64,000 bases of DNA, from positions 22,838 to 86,837 of the forward strand of contig JAWVFJ010000027.1 in assembly GCA_033856275.1 (NCBI GenBank). Direction: 5' to 3'. The stretch's first letter is position 1. Every line of letters starts with the position of its first letter. The stretch is from VRUE01 sp033856275. GTDB lineage: Bacteria > Actinomycetota > Thermoleophilia > Solirubrobacterales > 70-9. The translations under genes were made by a program, and so were the position numbers. Positions 34,166-42,723 of this stretch are shown here, piece after piece. The notes beneath the pieces were generated by a model. It was not told where the DNA came from. It worked only from the letters and a program-made list of their open reading frames with translations, and made no database searches.

Positions 34166-35539
34166 CTAAAGCCCAGCATCGGACCGGGCGGGCTCGACCT
34201 CACTAGTCGCCGGAGCGATCGGGAGCCTAACCGTGACCGTGGATCCGCTCGCCTTGACCTCTCCCCCGTGGCGCTCTGCCGTTGCCTTGACGATCGCCAG
34301 TCCGATTCCCGAGCCCGAGCGCCCAGTGGCTTCCCCGGCGCGCCAGAAACGCTCGAAGGCGGCCTCCTCGGCGCCCGGTGGGAATCCCGCCCCCTCGTCC
34401 CTAACCGCTACCTCGACCCATCCCCCCACACTCTTCATCGAGATTTCGACCAGACCACCCGGAGGGCCGTGCACGGCCGCGTTTTCGAGCAGGTTCTCAA
34501 GGCTTCGCGCCAGCGCACCGGGCTCGCCGATCACCGTCGCCGGCCCCTCGATCCGAGCGACCACGTTGGGATTTCCGGCGCTGACCTCGGCAACGGTTTG
34601 CTCGAGAGGCACCGGTTGCTCCGGCGCGGCCGCACCGCTCTCGCGCTCGAGCACGAGCAGGTCGTCGACGAGGCGACGCAGGCGCTCCGCGTCCCCCCGC
34701 AGGTCAGCGACGACCTCTCCGCTGGCGCCGTGGCGCGAGAGGAAGTCGACGTTGCCGATCAACGAGGTGAGCGGCGTCCTCAGCTCGTGACTCGCGTCGG
34801 CGAGGAACCGGCGTTCCCGCTCGCGCGAGCGCTCGAGCGCGGCGAGCATGCCGTTCAAAGCGCGGGCCAGATCGCCGATCTCCTCCGGCGTCGCCGGCTC
34901 GGCAAGCCGCCGGGAAGCGTCGCCCGTGTGCTCGATCGTCGCCGCCGAGGATGAAAGCTGACGAAGCGGCCGCACGCTGCGCCTGGTCAGCAAGGCCGCC
35001 GCCAGGCCGCCCGCGACGACCGCGATCGCTCCGCAGAGCAGGAGCAGCAAGCTGAGCTGGTGCAGAGTGTCCTCGATGTCGGCTGTGCTGGCCGCGACCA
35101 GCACGACCCCTCCGGCGGCCGGCCCGCTGACGTCGGCGATCGGCGCCGCAAAGACTCGGATCGGTTCTCCGTCTAGTTCGGTGTCGGTAAAGCCGCTCTG
35201 TCCGCGCAGCGCGGCGGCGACCTCGGGGCCACGCGGGAGCAGCTTTGCTCCCAGGGCGAGCGAGCGAGCGACGATCGCCTGTTTGCGATCGAGCACCTCG
35301 ACGCTCAACTGCCTGCCGGAGAGCGGCGATTCGAGGGCGCCGGGAGCGGTGAGGACGGCCGGCGCGGAGACGCTGAGACGCGCCACTTCGATCGCCCGCT
35401 GGCGCAGGCTCCGGTTCAGCGATGAGTGCATCTGGCTGCTGACGATGAGCCGGGCGCCGACGCCGAAGACGAGCACCGCCAGCAAAACCGCGGCGATCGA
35501 GGCGGCGATCAGGCGAACGCTGAGGCTTCTGCCCCTCAC
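34166..35539 (-). CDS. two-component sensor histidine kinase
   Basis: A 457-residue membrane kinase: TM1 about residues 9-32, extracytoplasmic sensor of about 130 residues, TM2 about 168-188, HAMP linker, HisKA with ASHELRTP (phospho-acceptor His251) and a HATPase_c domain with N-box, GAGFPPGAEEAAF (G1) and GSGIGLAIVKA (G2). The start overlaps the response-regulator stop by 4 bp. It is last in the LolA-like/ABC/regulator operon, so it probably senses envelope stress or the exporter substrate. Signal unknown. Confidence 0.93.
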   Translation of the reverse strand: MRGRSLSVRLIAASIAAVLLAVLVFGVGARLIVSSQMHSSLNRSLRQRAIEVARLSVSAPAVLTAPGALESPLSGRQLSVEVLDRKQAIVARSLALGAKLLPRGPEVAAALRGQSGFTDTELDGEPIRVFAAPIADVSGPAAGGVVLVAASTADIEDTLHQLSLLLLLCGAIAVVAGGLAAALLTRRSVRPLRQLSSSAATIEHTGDASRRLAEPATPEEIGDLARALNGMLAALERSRERERRFLADASHELRTPLTSLIGNVDFLSRHGASGEVVADLRGDAERLRRLVDDLLVLERESGAAAPEQPVPLEQTVAEVSAGNPNVVARIEGPATVIGEPGALARSLENLLENAAVHGPPGGLVEISMKSVGGWVEVAVRDEGAGFPPGAEEAAFERFWRAGEATGRSGSGIGLAIVKATAERHGGEVKASGSTVTVRLPIAPATSEVEPARSDAGL

Positions 35540-36207
35540 GCGTCGAGTATGAAGCCGACCCCTCGCACGGTTCGGATCATCGGCGGATCGCCGAGCTTGC
35601 GCCGCAGCCTGCCGACGTAGCGATCGACAATGTTGCTTACCGCGGCACCGTTCCAGATTCGCTCGATCGCGGCGTCGCGAGAGACGACGGTGCGGGGATC
35701 GCGCAAGAGCAGCTCGAGCAGTTGGCTCTCGCGGGCGCTCAGCTCGATCGCGCGCCGAGGCGCCCTTTCGACCGTGTTGGTCGTTGTGTCCAGGGTGAGC
35801 CCCGCAAAGCTGAGACGATCGCTACGGTCGCGCCCGCGGCGGGTAAGGGCACGGAGCCGAGCGACGACCTCGTCGATCGCGAACGGCTTCACCACGTAAT
35901 CGTCGGCTCCCGCATCGAGGCCGTGCACCCGGTCCTCGATCGCGTCGCGGGCCGTCAGCATCAGGACACCGCAGGTAAGGCCCTTATCGCGCAGCCGCCG
36001 GCAAACGTCGATGCCGGTGAGGCCGGGCATCGCGACGTCGAGTACAACCAGGTCCGGTGCCGAGCGCTCCGCCATTGCCAGAGCCGCTCCTCCGTCTGGC
36101 GCGGAGCGCACCTCGAACCCCTCCGCGCCGAGACTGCGCTCCAACATCCGCCGGACCGGAGCGTCGTCCTCGACGATCAGGACCCGCTCCGCCACGCGCT
36201 CAGTCAC
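35536..36207 (-). CDS. OmpR/PhoB-family response regulator
   Basis: A 223-residue regulator with a receiver domain (acidic pocket VEDDAP, phospho-Asp57 in VVLDVAMPG, Lys in DDYVVKPF) and a C-terminal winged helix (ELSARESQLLELLLRDP...VSNIVDRYVGRLRRKLG). It overlaps its cognate kinase by 4 bp and the ABC permease by 8 bp. It probably regulates its own operon; I did not find a clear direct repeat upstream of the first gene. Confidence 0.94.
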   Translation of the reverse strand: MTERVAERVLIVEDDAPVRRMLERSLGAEGFEVRSAPDGGAALAMAERSAPDLVVLDVAMPGLTGIDVCRRLRDKGLTCGVLMLTARDAIEDRVHGLDAGADDYVVKPFAIDEVVARLRALTRRGRDRSDRLSFAGLTLDTTTNTVERAPRRAIELSARESQLLELLLRDPRTVVSRDAAIERIWNGAAVSNIVDRYVGRLRRKLGDPPMIRTVRGVGFILDA

Positions 36208-37018
36208 CCGCCACGTCGCGGCGCAGGAAGACCAAGCTGGCCACGATCAGGGCGGGCACCCCGTAGAGGGCGCAGACCCAGGCCGCGCGAACGATCGGCG
36301 CCCAATCGATCGGCGAGCGAAGCAGGCCCTGCCAGGCGTTGAACTGGGTGCTGAGCAGGTATGGACCGAGGCCTTCGAGGCCCGGCAGGATCCCAATCAA
36401 CTGGATCAGGAGGGAGAACATCAAGGTGCCGACGATCGCCGCGGCACTGTTACGGAACACGGTCGAGAAGAGCAGGCCGATGCAGGCGATGGCGAGGATC
36501 GGTATCAGGTAGACGAGCAGACTGGCGCCGACCAGCATCAGGCCTTCGCTGGCCGAGACGGTGGTACCGGAGAGGCTGACGATCGAGTTGAAGCCCGAAG
36601 CGAGGATGCCGGCGCCGAGCGAAACGGCGCCGGTGATGGCGATCGCGGCGACCGCGTAGGTGAAGGCGGCGAGAACCTTGCCGGCGAAGACCTGATGGCG
36701 CTCGACCGAGCGGGTGAGAATCGTCTTCAGGGTGTCGTGGCGGTCCTCGGAGGCGACGATGTCTCCCGCCACCAGAGCGGTGATCAGCGGGAACATCCAT
36801 ATCGACCCGAACAGCAAGATGACCAGCGGGATCGCCAGCCCGGTGTCGTGCACGTAGCGGCCGAAGGCGACGTCGTTTGGACTGTCGCCGCGGGTGGCCA
36901 GGGCGACGACGAAGATGATCGGCACCAGCGCCGCCGCTCCCAGGCCGAGGTAGGTGCGCTTTTGAGCGCGCAGCTTGCGCAGCTCCCAGCGATAGACGGT
37001 GAGCACGCCCGGGTTCAC
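36200..37018 (-). CDS. ABC-2 type permease
   Basis: A 272-residue protein with six hydrophobic segments, opening VYRWELRKLRAQKRTYLGLG, the typical amphipathic start of ABC-2 permeases such as the CcmB/NatB-like group. It follows and overlaps (4 bp) the ATPase gene and overlaps the response regulator by 8 bp. It forms the membrane part of the exporter encoded with the two-component system. Substrate unknown. Confidence 0.88.
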   Translation of the reverse strand: MNPGVLTVYRWELRKLRAQKRTYLGLGAAALVPIIFVVALATRGDSPNDVAFGRYVHDTGLAIPLVILLFGSIWMFPLITALVAGDIVASEDRHDTLKTILTRSVERHQVFAGKVLAAFTYAVAAIAITGAVSLGAGILASGFNSIVSLSGTTVSASEGLMLVGASLLVYLIPILAIACIGLLFSTVFRNSAAAIVGTLMFSLLIQLIGILPGLEGLGPYLLSTQFNAWQGLLRSPIDWAPIVRAAWVCALYGVPALIVASLVFLRRDVAGD

Positions 37019-37974
37019 GCGGCACCCTCCAGCGCCCGCTCGCGCTTGGCGGTTTCCGCCTCCTCGCCCTCGGTCAAGCGGAAGAAGAGGTCCTCGAGGG
37101 TCGCGTGGCGGGAGCTCAGCTCGAGGGTAAGCGCTCCCGACTCGGCCAGGGCCAGCGAGAGCGCCCCGACCGCCTCCTCGCTCTCGGCGCTGAAGGCGAT
37201 CCCGCGCTCGGGCGCGAGGTGCACCTCGCCAATGCCCGCCTGCGCTTCGGCGACCCTGCGGGCGCGCTCGTCGTCGGTGCTCCGCAGCAGGTAGCCGCTG
37301 CCCGCCTCGCGGCGCAGCTCCGCCAGGGACCCCTGGTAGGCGACGCGGCCGCTGCGGACGATCGCGACCCTGTTGCAGAGTTCTTCTACCTCGGTAAGGA
37401 GATGACTGGAGAGAAGCACCGTCATCCCCTGGCCGGAGAGGTTGCGGATCAGGTCACGCATGTCGCGCATCCCGCCCGGATCGAGGCCGGTCGCCGGCTC
37501 GTCGAGGAGAAGCATGCGGGGCTTGCGCAGCAGGGCGGCGGCGAGGCCGAGCCGCTGGCGCATCCCGTGGGAGTAGCCGCCGACCTTGTCCTTGGCACGA
37601 TCGCGGAGCCCGACGATCTCCAGCGCCTCCTCGATCCGCCCCTTGGCGCCGTCTCCGTCGAGAGCGGCGAGCAGCTCGAGGTTGGTGCGGCCATTCAGGT
37701 AGGGGTAGAAGGACGGGGCTTCGACGAAGCCCGCGACGCCCTCGAGCGCCTTGACGCTGGCCTGAGGGTCGCGGCCGAAGAGCCGAACCGACCCCGCGCT
37801 CGGCCTGATCAGGCCGAGCATCATCCTCAGCGAGGTGGTCTTGCCGGCGCCGTTCGGCCCGAGGTAGCCGAAGACGTCACCGCCTTCGACGGTCAGGTCG
37901 ACGTTGTCGACTGCGACCAGCTCGCCGTATCTCTTGCAGAGGCCACGAACCTCGATCGGCGCAGCCTCGCCCAT
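37015..37974 (-). CDS. ABC transporter ATP-binding protein
   Basis: A 319-residue ATPase: Walker A GPNGAGKTT, Q-loop GFVEAPSFYPYL, signature YSHGMRQRLGLA, Walker B MLLLDEPATGLDP, H-loop SSHLLTEVEELC. The extra C-terminal 90 residues form the regulatory region common in bacitracin/natrexporter-type ATPases. It lies 2 bp after the LolA-like gene stop and overlaps the permease start by 4 bp. Confidence 0.94.
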   Translation of the reverse strand: MGEAAPIEVRGLCKRYGELVAVDNVDLTVEGGDVFGYLGPNGAGKTTSLRMMLGLIRPSAGSVRLFGRDPQASVKALEGVAGFVEAPSFYPYLNGRTNLELLAALDGDGAKGRIEEALEIVGLRDRAKDKVGGYSHGMRQRLGLAAALLRKPRMLLLDEPATGLDPGGMRDMRDLIRNLSGQGMTVLLSSHLLTEVEELCNRVAIVRSGRVAYQGSLAELRREAGSGYLLRSTDDERARRVAEAQAGIGEVHLAPERGIAFSAESEEAVGALSLALAESGALTLELSSRHATLEDLFFRLTEGEEAETAKRERALEGAA

Positions 37975-37976
37975 GC

Positions 37977-39164
37977 TCAGAGCGCCCTCGCCGCGGCCTC
38001 TGCCGCAGCCGGGGGCACCGAGCCGATGACGATGAAGTCGACACCGCCGCGGCTGAACTGGACCACCGTGCCGAGCGCGGTGTCGAGCTCCTGGCCCTGC
38101 ACCCCGTTGATCGAGACCTTCGGCAGGCCGAGGCCTTCCGAGGAGGTGGCGCCGCCGGCTTCTCCGGGCTGGGCGGCCGACTCGATCACCGCGATGCCAC
38201 CGAGGCCCTCGCCGTAGGTTGCGAGCGCCGCTGAGTGGCCGTCGACTTCGATGCCGCGAATTTCCCCTCTCGGCAGCCCGGCAAGCGAATCCGGGGCGAC
38301 CAGCTGGAAGTCGAGCTGCTTCTGCACCGCTTCGGCACCTGTCGTCGAGCTTGGCTCGCCGCCTTCACCGTCGGTTTCGGCCGGCGGTGCCAAGTTGACG
38401 ATCTTTGCGCCTGCGGGCGGGGATATTTCGAACACCGACGATGGCACTGCTTCGAAGGCGACGTCGGTGGCTTCCAGTTGGAGCACCGGCGAGCTGGCGC
38501 CGCTGGCGTAGATCGCCGCGCGCAGCGGCGTCCCGTGCGTGGCGTCCCAGGCGATCTCGGCGCCGCCGAGCAGGCCGCCGTCGTGCTTCGGGGAGACGTG
38601 CAGGGTGTAGGCGGCCTGTCCCGCCACGTCGGAGGGAATCGCGCCGCTCAGTTCCGCGTGCTTTTCGGCTTTCCCGATCGCTTCTTCGATCTCCCCCAGC
38701 GGCGGCGAGCCCTGCTCGTTCGCGCCGGTGTCCTTGCCTTCCCGTTCGGGAAGCGTGCCCTTATAGACCGTTTCGGAGCTGCCGTCGTAGATTTCGAAGT
38801 GGTGTTCGGAGATCAGCACCTGGCTGTCGCCGCCACCGCCCTGCGCTTGCAGCTCGAGCCGCAGCTTGCCGCCGCCTTCGGGTGAGGCCCAGAGGCGACC
38901 GCTCGCTCCAGACAGAAGCGGATCCGAGCCTTCGATGCTCGCCGCATCGATCAGGTGGTTGGTGAACTCGATCCGGGCGCTGATCCCTGGAACCGTCGGG
39001 GCGCTGAGCGCGTCGTGGACGGCATTCGCCAGGGGCTTCGGCTGTGGCTTCGGGCCGCCACCGGAGGTGGCCATCGCGATCGCGGTAACACCAACCGCCG
39101 CGGCCATGGTGGCGGCGGCGAGGACGAGCAACCTGCGGGTGGATATGCGACGAAGAAATTTCAC
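37977..39164 (-). CDS. LolA-like exported/anchored protein (DUF2092-type)
   Basis: A 395-residue protein from GTG 39164, which has a strong AAAGGAGG 5 nt upstream. An N-terminal membrane segment (LLVLAAATMAAAVGVTAIAMA) precedes a domain with the LolA/LppX-like pattern: repeated strands such as GRLWASPEGGGKLRLELQ and HHFEIYDGSSETVYKG, AAYTLHVSP, then LQLEATDVAFEAVPSSVFEI. The last third (EIRGIEVDGHSAALATYGEGLGG in outline) resembles a DUF4367-like strand set. Proteins of this fold carry lipids or sense the envelope. It heads the operon with an ABC exporter and two-component system. Confidence 0.8.
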   Translation of the reverse strand: MKFLRRISTRRLLVLAAATMAAAVGVTAIAMATSGGGPKPQPKPLANAVHDALSAPTVPGISARIEFTNHLIDAASIEGSDPLLSGASGRLWASPEGGGKLRLELQAQGGGGDSQVLISEHHFEIYDGSSETVYKGTLPEREGKDTGANEQGSPPLGEIEEAIGKAEKHAELSGAIPSDVAGQAAYTLHVSPKHDGGLLGGAEIAWDATHGTPLRAAIYASGASSPVLQLEATDVAFEAVPSSVFEISPPAGAKIVNLAPPAETDGEGGEPSSTTGAEAVQKQLDFQLVAPDSLAGLPRGEIRGIEVDGHSAALATYGEGLGGIAVIESAAQPGEAGGATSSEGLGLPKVSINGVQGQELDTALGTVVQFSRGGVDFIVIGSVPPAAAEAAARAL

Positions 39165-39303
39165 GACAGCCTCCTTTGGTCAAGCGGAATGAGTCCAGGC
39201 TAGGCCGCGAGTCTGAAATTACTCTGACACCTTGCGATCGCCGGGTCGCGAGATCGAGGGGCGCTCTCATTTGGCTTTCAGGTAGCTCGGCGACGCTTTC
39301 CCG
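39165..39303. other. divergent promoter region, no element recognised
   Basis: 139 bp between the divergent LolA-like operon and the phosphodiester glycosidase gene. Apart from the AAAGGAGG ribosome site of the LolA-like gene I see no convincing promoter or repeat. Confidence 0.3.
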
Positions 39304-40464
39304 ATGCCCCCGGCTCGATCCGAGCGCCACTATGCGCCGATCCCGTTTTGGCGCAGGGCGCGGCGGATCCTCCTGCTCTCAGCGGTTGCCTGTCTGATCC
39401 CCGCTGGGATCTCATACGTGGACGCGATGAGCGAAAAGCACAACGTCAGCGCCGGCGTCTCCAGCGTCGAGTGGCTGCGACAGCACGGTGGCAACTCTCT
39501 CGTCTCCCAGATCGAGAACTGGTACTACACGCTGACCGCGCCAGAAAAGGGTGGGCCTCCCCTTCGCTCGCTTCCAAGCGTCGGTGTCGCCGACACCTCC
39601 GGATCCGACGAATCGGCGCCCCAACCGGCCTACCGCCCGCCCAGGGTCGTCCCGATCATCCACCCGGCGCTGCCAGGCGAGGGCGTTTGGAAGCCAGCTG
39701 CCAAGGGCGCCGGGCCGCGGCCTCCGGTCCTGGTGACCACCTTCCGCAGCGATCCCGAATACCCACAGTTCGTCGCGGGAGTCGCCTGGATCGACTCGAC
39801 TCGCACCCACCTCTCCTATGTCCCTGGCCTGGCCGAGCCGCCCCCACCTCTCTCCCATCGCGGGTCTTCCGAGGTGCCCGATGCGCTGCGCAAGCGCGTC
39901 GTCGCGACCTTCAACGGCGGCTTTCCGCTGGAAACCTCGGGCGGCGGCCTGATCTACCGCGGCAGGGTGGTGGAGGCGATGGTCAATGGGGCCGCGACGG
40001 TCGTCGAGTATCGCGACGGAAGAGTCGACGTAGTGCGCTGGCACCGAGGCCCACGCGCGCCCGCGAACGTCTGGTTCGCGAAGCAGAACCTTCCGCCGAT
40101 CATCTACGAAGGGCGCCTCAACCCCAATCTGAGCGACGGGCCCGAATGGGGAGAAACCGTCAACAACGCGGTCCGGGTTTGGCGCTCGGGACTCGGCATC
40201 GACCGCAGGGGCAACCTGATCTACGCGGCGGCCGACAACCAGACCGTCGAATCCCTGGCCAAGATCCTGCAGCGCGCCGGCGCCGTGCGGGCGCTCGAGC
40301 TCGACATCAACGAAGACTGGACCAGCTTCATCAGCTACAGCCGGCCGAGCGCCATTCGCCCCAGCAACTTGTTGCCGGAAATGTTCCGCCCGGCCGACCG
40401 CTACCTGACGCCCGATGAACGCGATTTCTTCGCCGTCTACGTCCGAGCGGGAGAAAAGTGGTGA
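39304..40464 (+). CDS. phosphodiester glycosidase-like (NAGPA/DUF2233) protein, membrane-anchored
   Basis: A 386-residue protein with an N-terminal anchor (ILLLSAVACLIPAGISYV). The C-terminal 220 residues match the NAGPA/DUF2233 domain: VVATFNGGFPLETSGGG, the following YRGRVVEAMVNGAATVV, RSGLGIDRRGNLIYAAADN and AVRALELDINEDW. Related proteins cleave N-acetylglucosamine-phosphate linkages in cell-surface polymers or their lysosomal counterpart. The cytosolic-membrane orientation and substrate are inferred. The next small gene overlaps its end by 7 bp. Confidence 0.85.
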   Translation: MPPARSERHYAPIPFWRRARRILLLSAVACLIPAGISYVDAMSEKHNVSAGVSSVEWLRQHGGNSLVSQIENWYYTLTAPEKGGPPLRSLPSVGVADTSGSDESAPQPAYRPPRVVPIIHPALPGEGVWKPAAKGAGPRPPVLVTTFRSDPEYPQFVAGVAWIDSTRTHLSYVPGLAEPPPPLSHRGSSEVPDALRKRVVATFNGGFPLETSGGGLIYRGRVVEAMVNGAATVVEYRDGRVDVVRWHRGPRAPANVWFAKQNLPPIIYEGRLNPNLSDGPEWGETVNNAVRVWRSGLGIDRRGNLIYAAADNQTVESLAKILQRAGAVRALELDINEDWTSFISYSRPSAIRPSNLLPEMFRPADRYLTPDERDFFAVYVRAGEKW

Positions 40465-40697
40465 GCTTGTCACGCAACCCCTCGCCTGGCACCGCCGCCC
40501 GCCGATCGCTGCTCGCCGATCTGCTTGCCGCTCTCATCCTCACTCTGCTGACCTTCAAGTTCGCTGCCGGAATCGGAGTTGTCGGCTTTATCGCTCTCCT
40601 CTTGCTCCTGGTGCTCCTCCCCTGGATCGCCGTCGAAGCGACAGTTCACAAGCTGGGCCGGCGTAGAAAGGCCCAACGGGCAAGAAGCCGCCGCTGA
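40458..40697 (+). CDS. small single-pass or hairpin membrane protein
   Basis: A 79-residue protein starting GTG at 40458 or 40461. A long hydrophobic stretch (LLADLLAALILTLLTFKFAAG, then GFIALLLLLVLLPWIAVEA) can form two transmembrane helices, flanked by a basic tail (KLGRRRKAQRARSRR). No family recognised. The overlap with the preceding gene and co-directional orientation suggest translational coupling with the phosphodiester glycosidase-like protein. Confidence 0.6.
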   Translation: MVSLSRNPSPGTAARRSLLADLLAALILTLLTFKFAAGIGVVGFIALLLLLVLLPWIAVEATVHKLGRRRKAQRARSRR

Positions 40698-40721
40698 GCT
40701 TGTGCCTGAAAAGATCGAGCG

Positions 40722-41384
40722 ATGCAGGCGCTTCTACTTCGCCACGGCGAGTCCGTCTCCAACGCTGACCCGGAGGCGATCGCATTGCCCGCGGAGACCG
40801 GTGACCGGCTCAGCGAACGAGGGCGGCAACAGGCGGCTGCCGCGGCGCAGGCTCTGCTGGGAATCGGCATCACCCGGCTGCTGAGCAGTCCAATGCACCG
40901 GGCCTTGGAAACCGCGGAGCCAGTGAGCGAAGCGCTCGATCTGCCGGTCACCGTCCTGCCCTACGTGCACGAGCTCAAAGAGTCCGCCGGCTATGGGCGG
41001 CTGAGTGCCGAGGAGCAGAAGCTACGCCGCTGGTCGGCGCGGATGTCGGCGCACCTGGATGACCCGAATCACTCTTCCGATGGGGCCGAGTCATTCAACG
41101 AGATCGTCTCCAGGGTCAGGCTTTTGAAGGCCGAGCTGGAATCTCAGCCGGAAGGGGAAAAAGCGCTGATCGTCACCCACGGCATCTTCTCCCGCTTCTT
41201 CTGCTTCGACTCGCTACTCGGCGAAGCGTTCGAGCCAAGGATGGTCCCGAGGCTGTGGAACCTGCGTACGCGGAACTGTGGCCTCAGTGTCTTCGAGCAT
41301 GGCGAGCGCTGGCATCCAGCCGATGTCGAGACGCCCGACTGGACCTGCATCACCTGGATGGCGCAGCCGTGGAATCCGCCGTGA
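40722..41384 (+). CDS. histidine phosphatase family protein (phosphoglycerate mutase-like)
   Basis: A 220-residue enzyme with the RHG motif LLLRHGESVSN (phospho-His acceptor in residues 7-9), the second Arg in LLSSPMHRALETAEP, the acid/base Glu in LPYVHELKESAG, and the distal His in IVTHGIFSRFF. This is the histidine-phosphatase superfamily. Substrate could be a sugar phosphate or phosphoprotein. The last 35 bp overlap the convergent sulfatase gene. Confidence 0.9.
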   Translation: MQALLLRHGESVSNADPEAIALPAETGDRLSERGRQQAAAAAQALLGIGITRLLSSPMHRALETAEPVSEALDLPVTVLPYVHELKESAGYGRLSAEEQKLRRWSARMSAHLDDPNHSSDGAESFNEIVSRVRLLKAELESQPEGEKALIVTHGIFSRFFCFDSLLGEAFEPRMVPRLWNLRTRNCGLSVFEHGERWHPADVETPDWTCITWMAQPWNPP

Positions 41385-42681
41385 CGACCCGAACCGGTTC
41401 ATCGGGCGAGAGCTGCCACTGCTCGCTCACCAGCGCCCCGGGCGGCGGCGGGACCGGGCCATCGAGCAGCGGGTCCTCGGTGTCCCGCATCCAAGCCTCC
41501 AGGCGCTCCCGCAGATCCTCGATCACATCCTGGCGGCTTGCCTCGCCGGCAAGGTTGTGCCCCTCTTCCGGATCGAGAACCAGGTCATAGAGCTGCTCTT
41601 CTGGGACCACCTGCTCACCCCACCCCGCCTTGACCAAGAGGTCCTTGCTGTCACTGTCATCGCAGTTGGCGAGTATCGGGTGCTCGTAATCGTCGAAGCG
41701 TCTTATGTACTTCCAGCGCTCGGTGCGGATCGCGCGGTGTGGCTGGTAGGCGGCGTGGTAGGTCGTCTCGGCGAATATCGCCTCGTGCAGCCGCTCGGTC
41801 TCGCCCCGTACAAGCGACATCAGTGAGGTGCCCTGCAGCCACGGCGGAGCATCTACCCCGGCAAGCTCGCACAGGGTCGGGTAGACGTCGAGATGGCTGA
41901 CGGGAGCGTCGATCACCTTTCCTCCCGCGAACCCGCTCGGGCCGCGCACGATCATCAGCACCCCGATACCGCGGTCGAACAGGGTTGCCTTGGCGCCGGG
42001 GAAGGCAATGCCGTGGTCGGTCGTGCAGATGACAAGCGTGTTCTCGACGAGGCCGAAGTCGTGGAGGGCGTGCAGCACGGCTCCGATTCCATGGTCCAGC
42101 GAGCGCGCACTGGTCTTGAAGGCGGCGACGTCGCGGCGGGTGGCGACGACGTCGGGAAGGTTGGCCGGGGGCAGCGAGTAAAGAGTGTCCCGCACCGAGG
42201 TCGGTGCGAAGAAGCTCCGGTGCGTCTCGAAGAACCCGACCGACATGAACCAGGGCTCCGACGGGGCGACCCTCAGCGCCTCGATCGTCAGGGGCGCCAC
42301 GTCGTCGGCCCGGTTGGAGTCGACCTTGACCAGCTCGTCGTAGCCGATCACTCCCGGGTCGACGGAGATGTGCTGCTCGCCGATCATCGTCGAGTGGTAT
42401 CCAGCCTCGCGCAGCGTGTGGACCCAGTGCTGTTTGTAATCGTTGAGGGCCCAGCCCCGGTGGGCTAGACCGAGCATCCCGTTGTTGTGGCAGTAGAGGC
42501 CGGTGAGCAAGCTGGCGCGACTGCCGGAGCAGGTGGGCGCGGCGCAAAAGGCCTCGCGAAAGAGGACGCCCTGGTCGGCGAGAAGTTGGAGGTTTGGGGT
42601 CGGGACCTGGAAGCCGTAGGGCTGGACGAAGCGCCCGGTGTCGTGCGAGTGGATGTAGAGGATGTTCGGCGGTGAATCCAA
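41350..42681 (-). CDS. sulfatase (heparan N-sulfatase-like)
   Basis: A 443-residue cytosolic-looking sulfatase without signal peptide. Metal site begins NILYIHSHDTGR; the modification motif is C51-S-G-S-R55 followed by ASLLTGLYCHNNGMLGLAHRG, the context typical of N-sulfoglucosamine sulfohydrolase-like enzymes. Gly replaces the usual Pro/Ala at the third position, which could affect recognition by formylglycine-generating enzyme. CTTDHGIAFPGAK carries the next metal ligands and RTERWKYIRRFD the C-terminal substrate segment. It is divergent from a Stf0 sulfotransferase. Confidence 0.9.
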   Translation of the reverse strand: MDSPPNILYIHSHDTGRFVQPYGFQVPTPNLQLLADQGVLFREAFCAAPTCSGSRASLLTGLYCHNNGMLGLAHRGWALNDYKQHWVHTLREAGYHSTMIGEQHISVDPGVIGYDELVKVDSNRADDVAPLTIEALRVAPSEPWFMSVGFFETHRSFFAPTSVRDTLYSLPPANLPDVVATRRDVAAFKTSARSLDHGIGAVLHALHDFGLVENTLVICTTDHGIAFPGAKATLFDRGIGVLMIVRGPSGFAGGKVIDAPVSHLDVYPTLCELAGVDAPPWLQGTSLMSLVRGETERLHEAIFAETTYHAAYQPHRAIRTERWKYIRRFDDYEHPILANCDDSDSKDLLVKAGWGEQVVPEEQLYDLVLDPEEGHNLAGEASRQDVIEDLRERLEAWMRDTEDPLLDGPVPPPPGALVSEQWQLSPDEPVRVVTADSTAAPSR

Positions 42682-42723
42682 GGGTGAGTTTTCTCCTCGT
42701 GCGGGTACGAGCAGAGACTAGCC

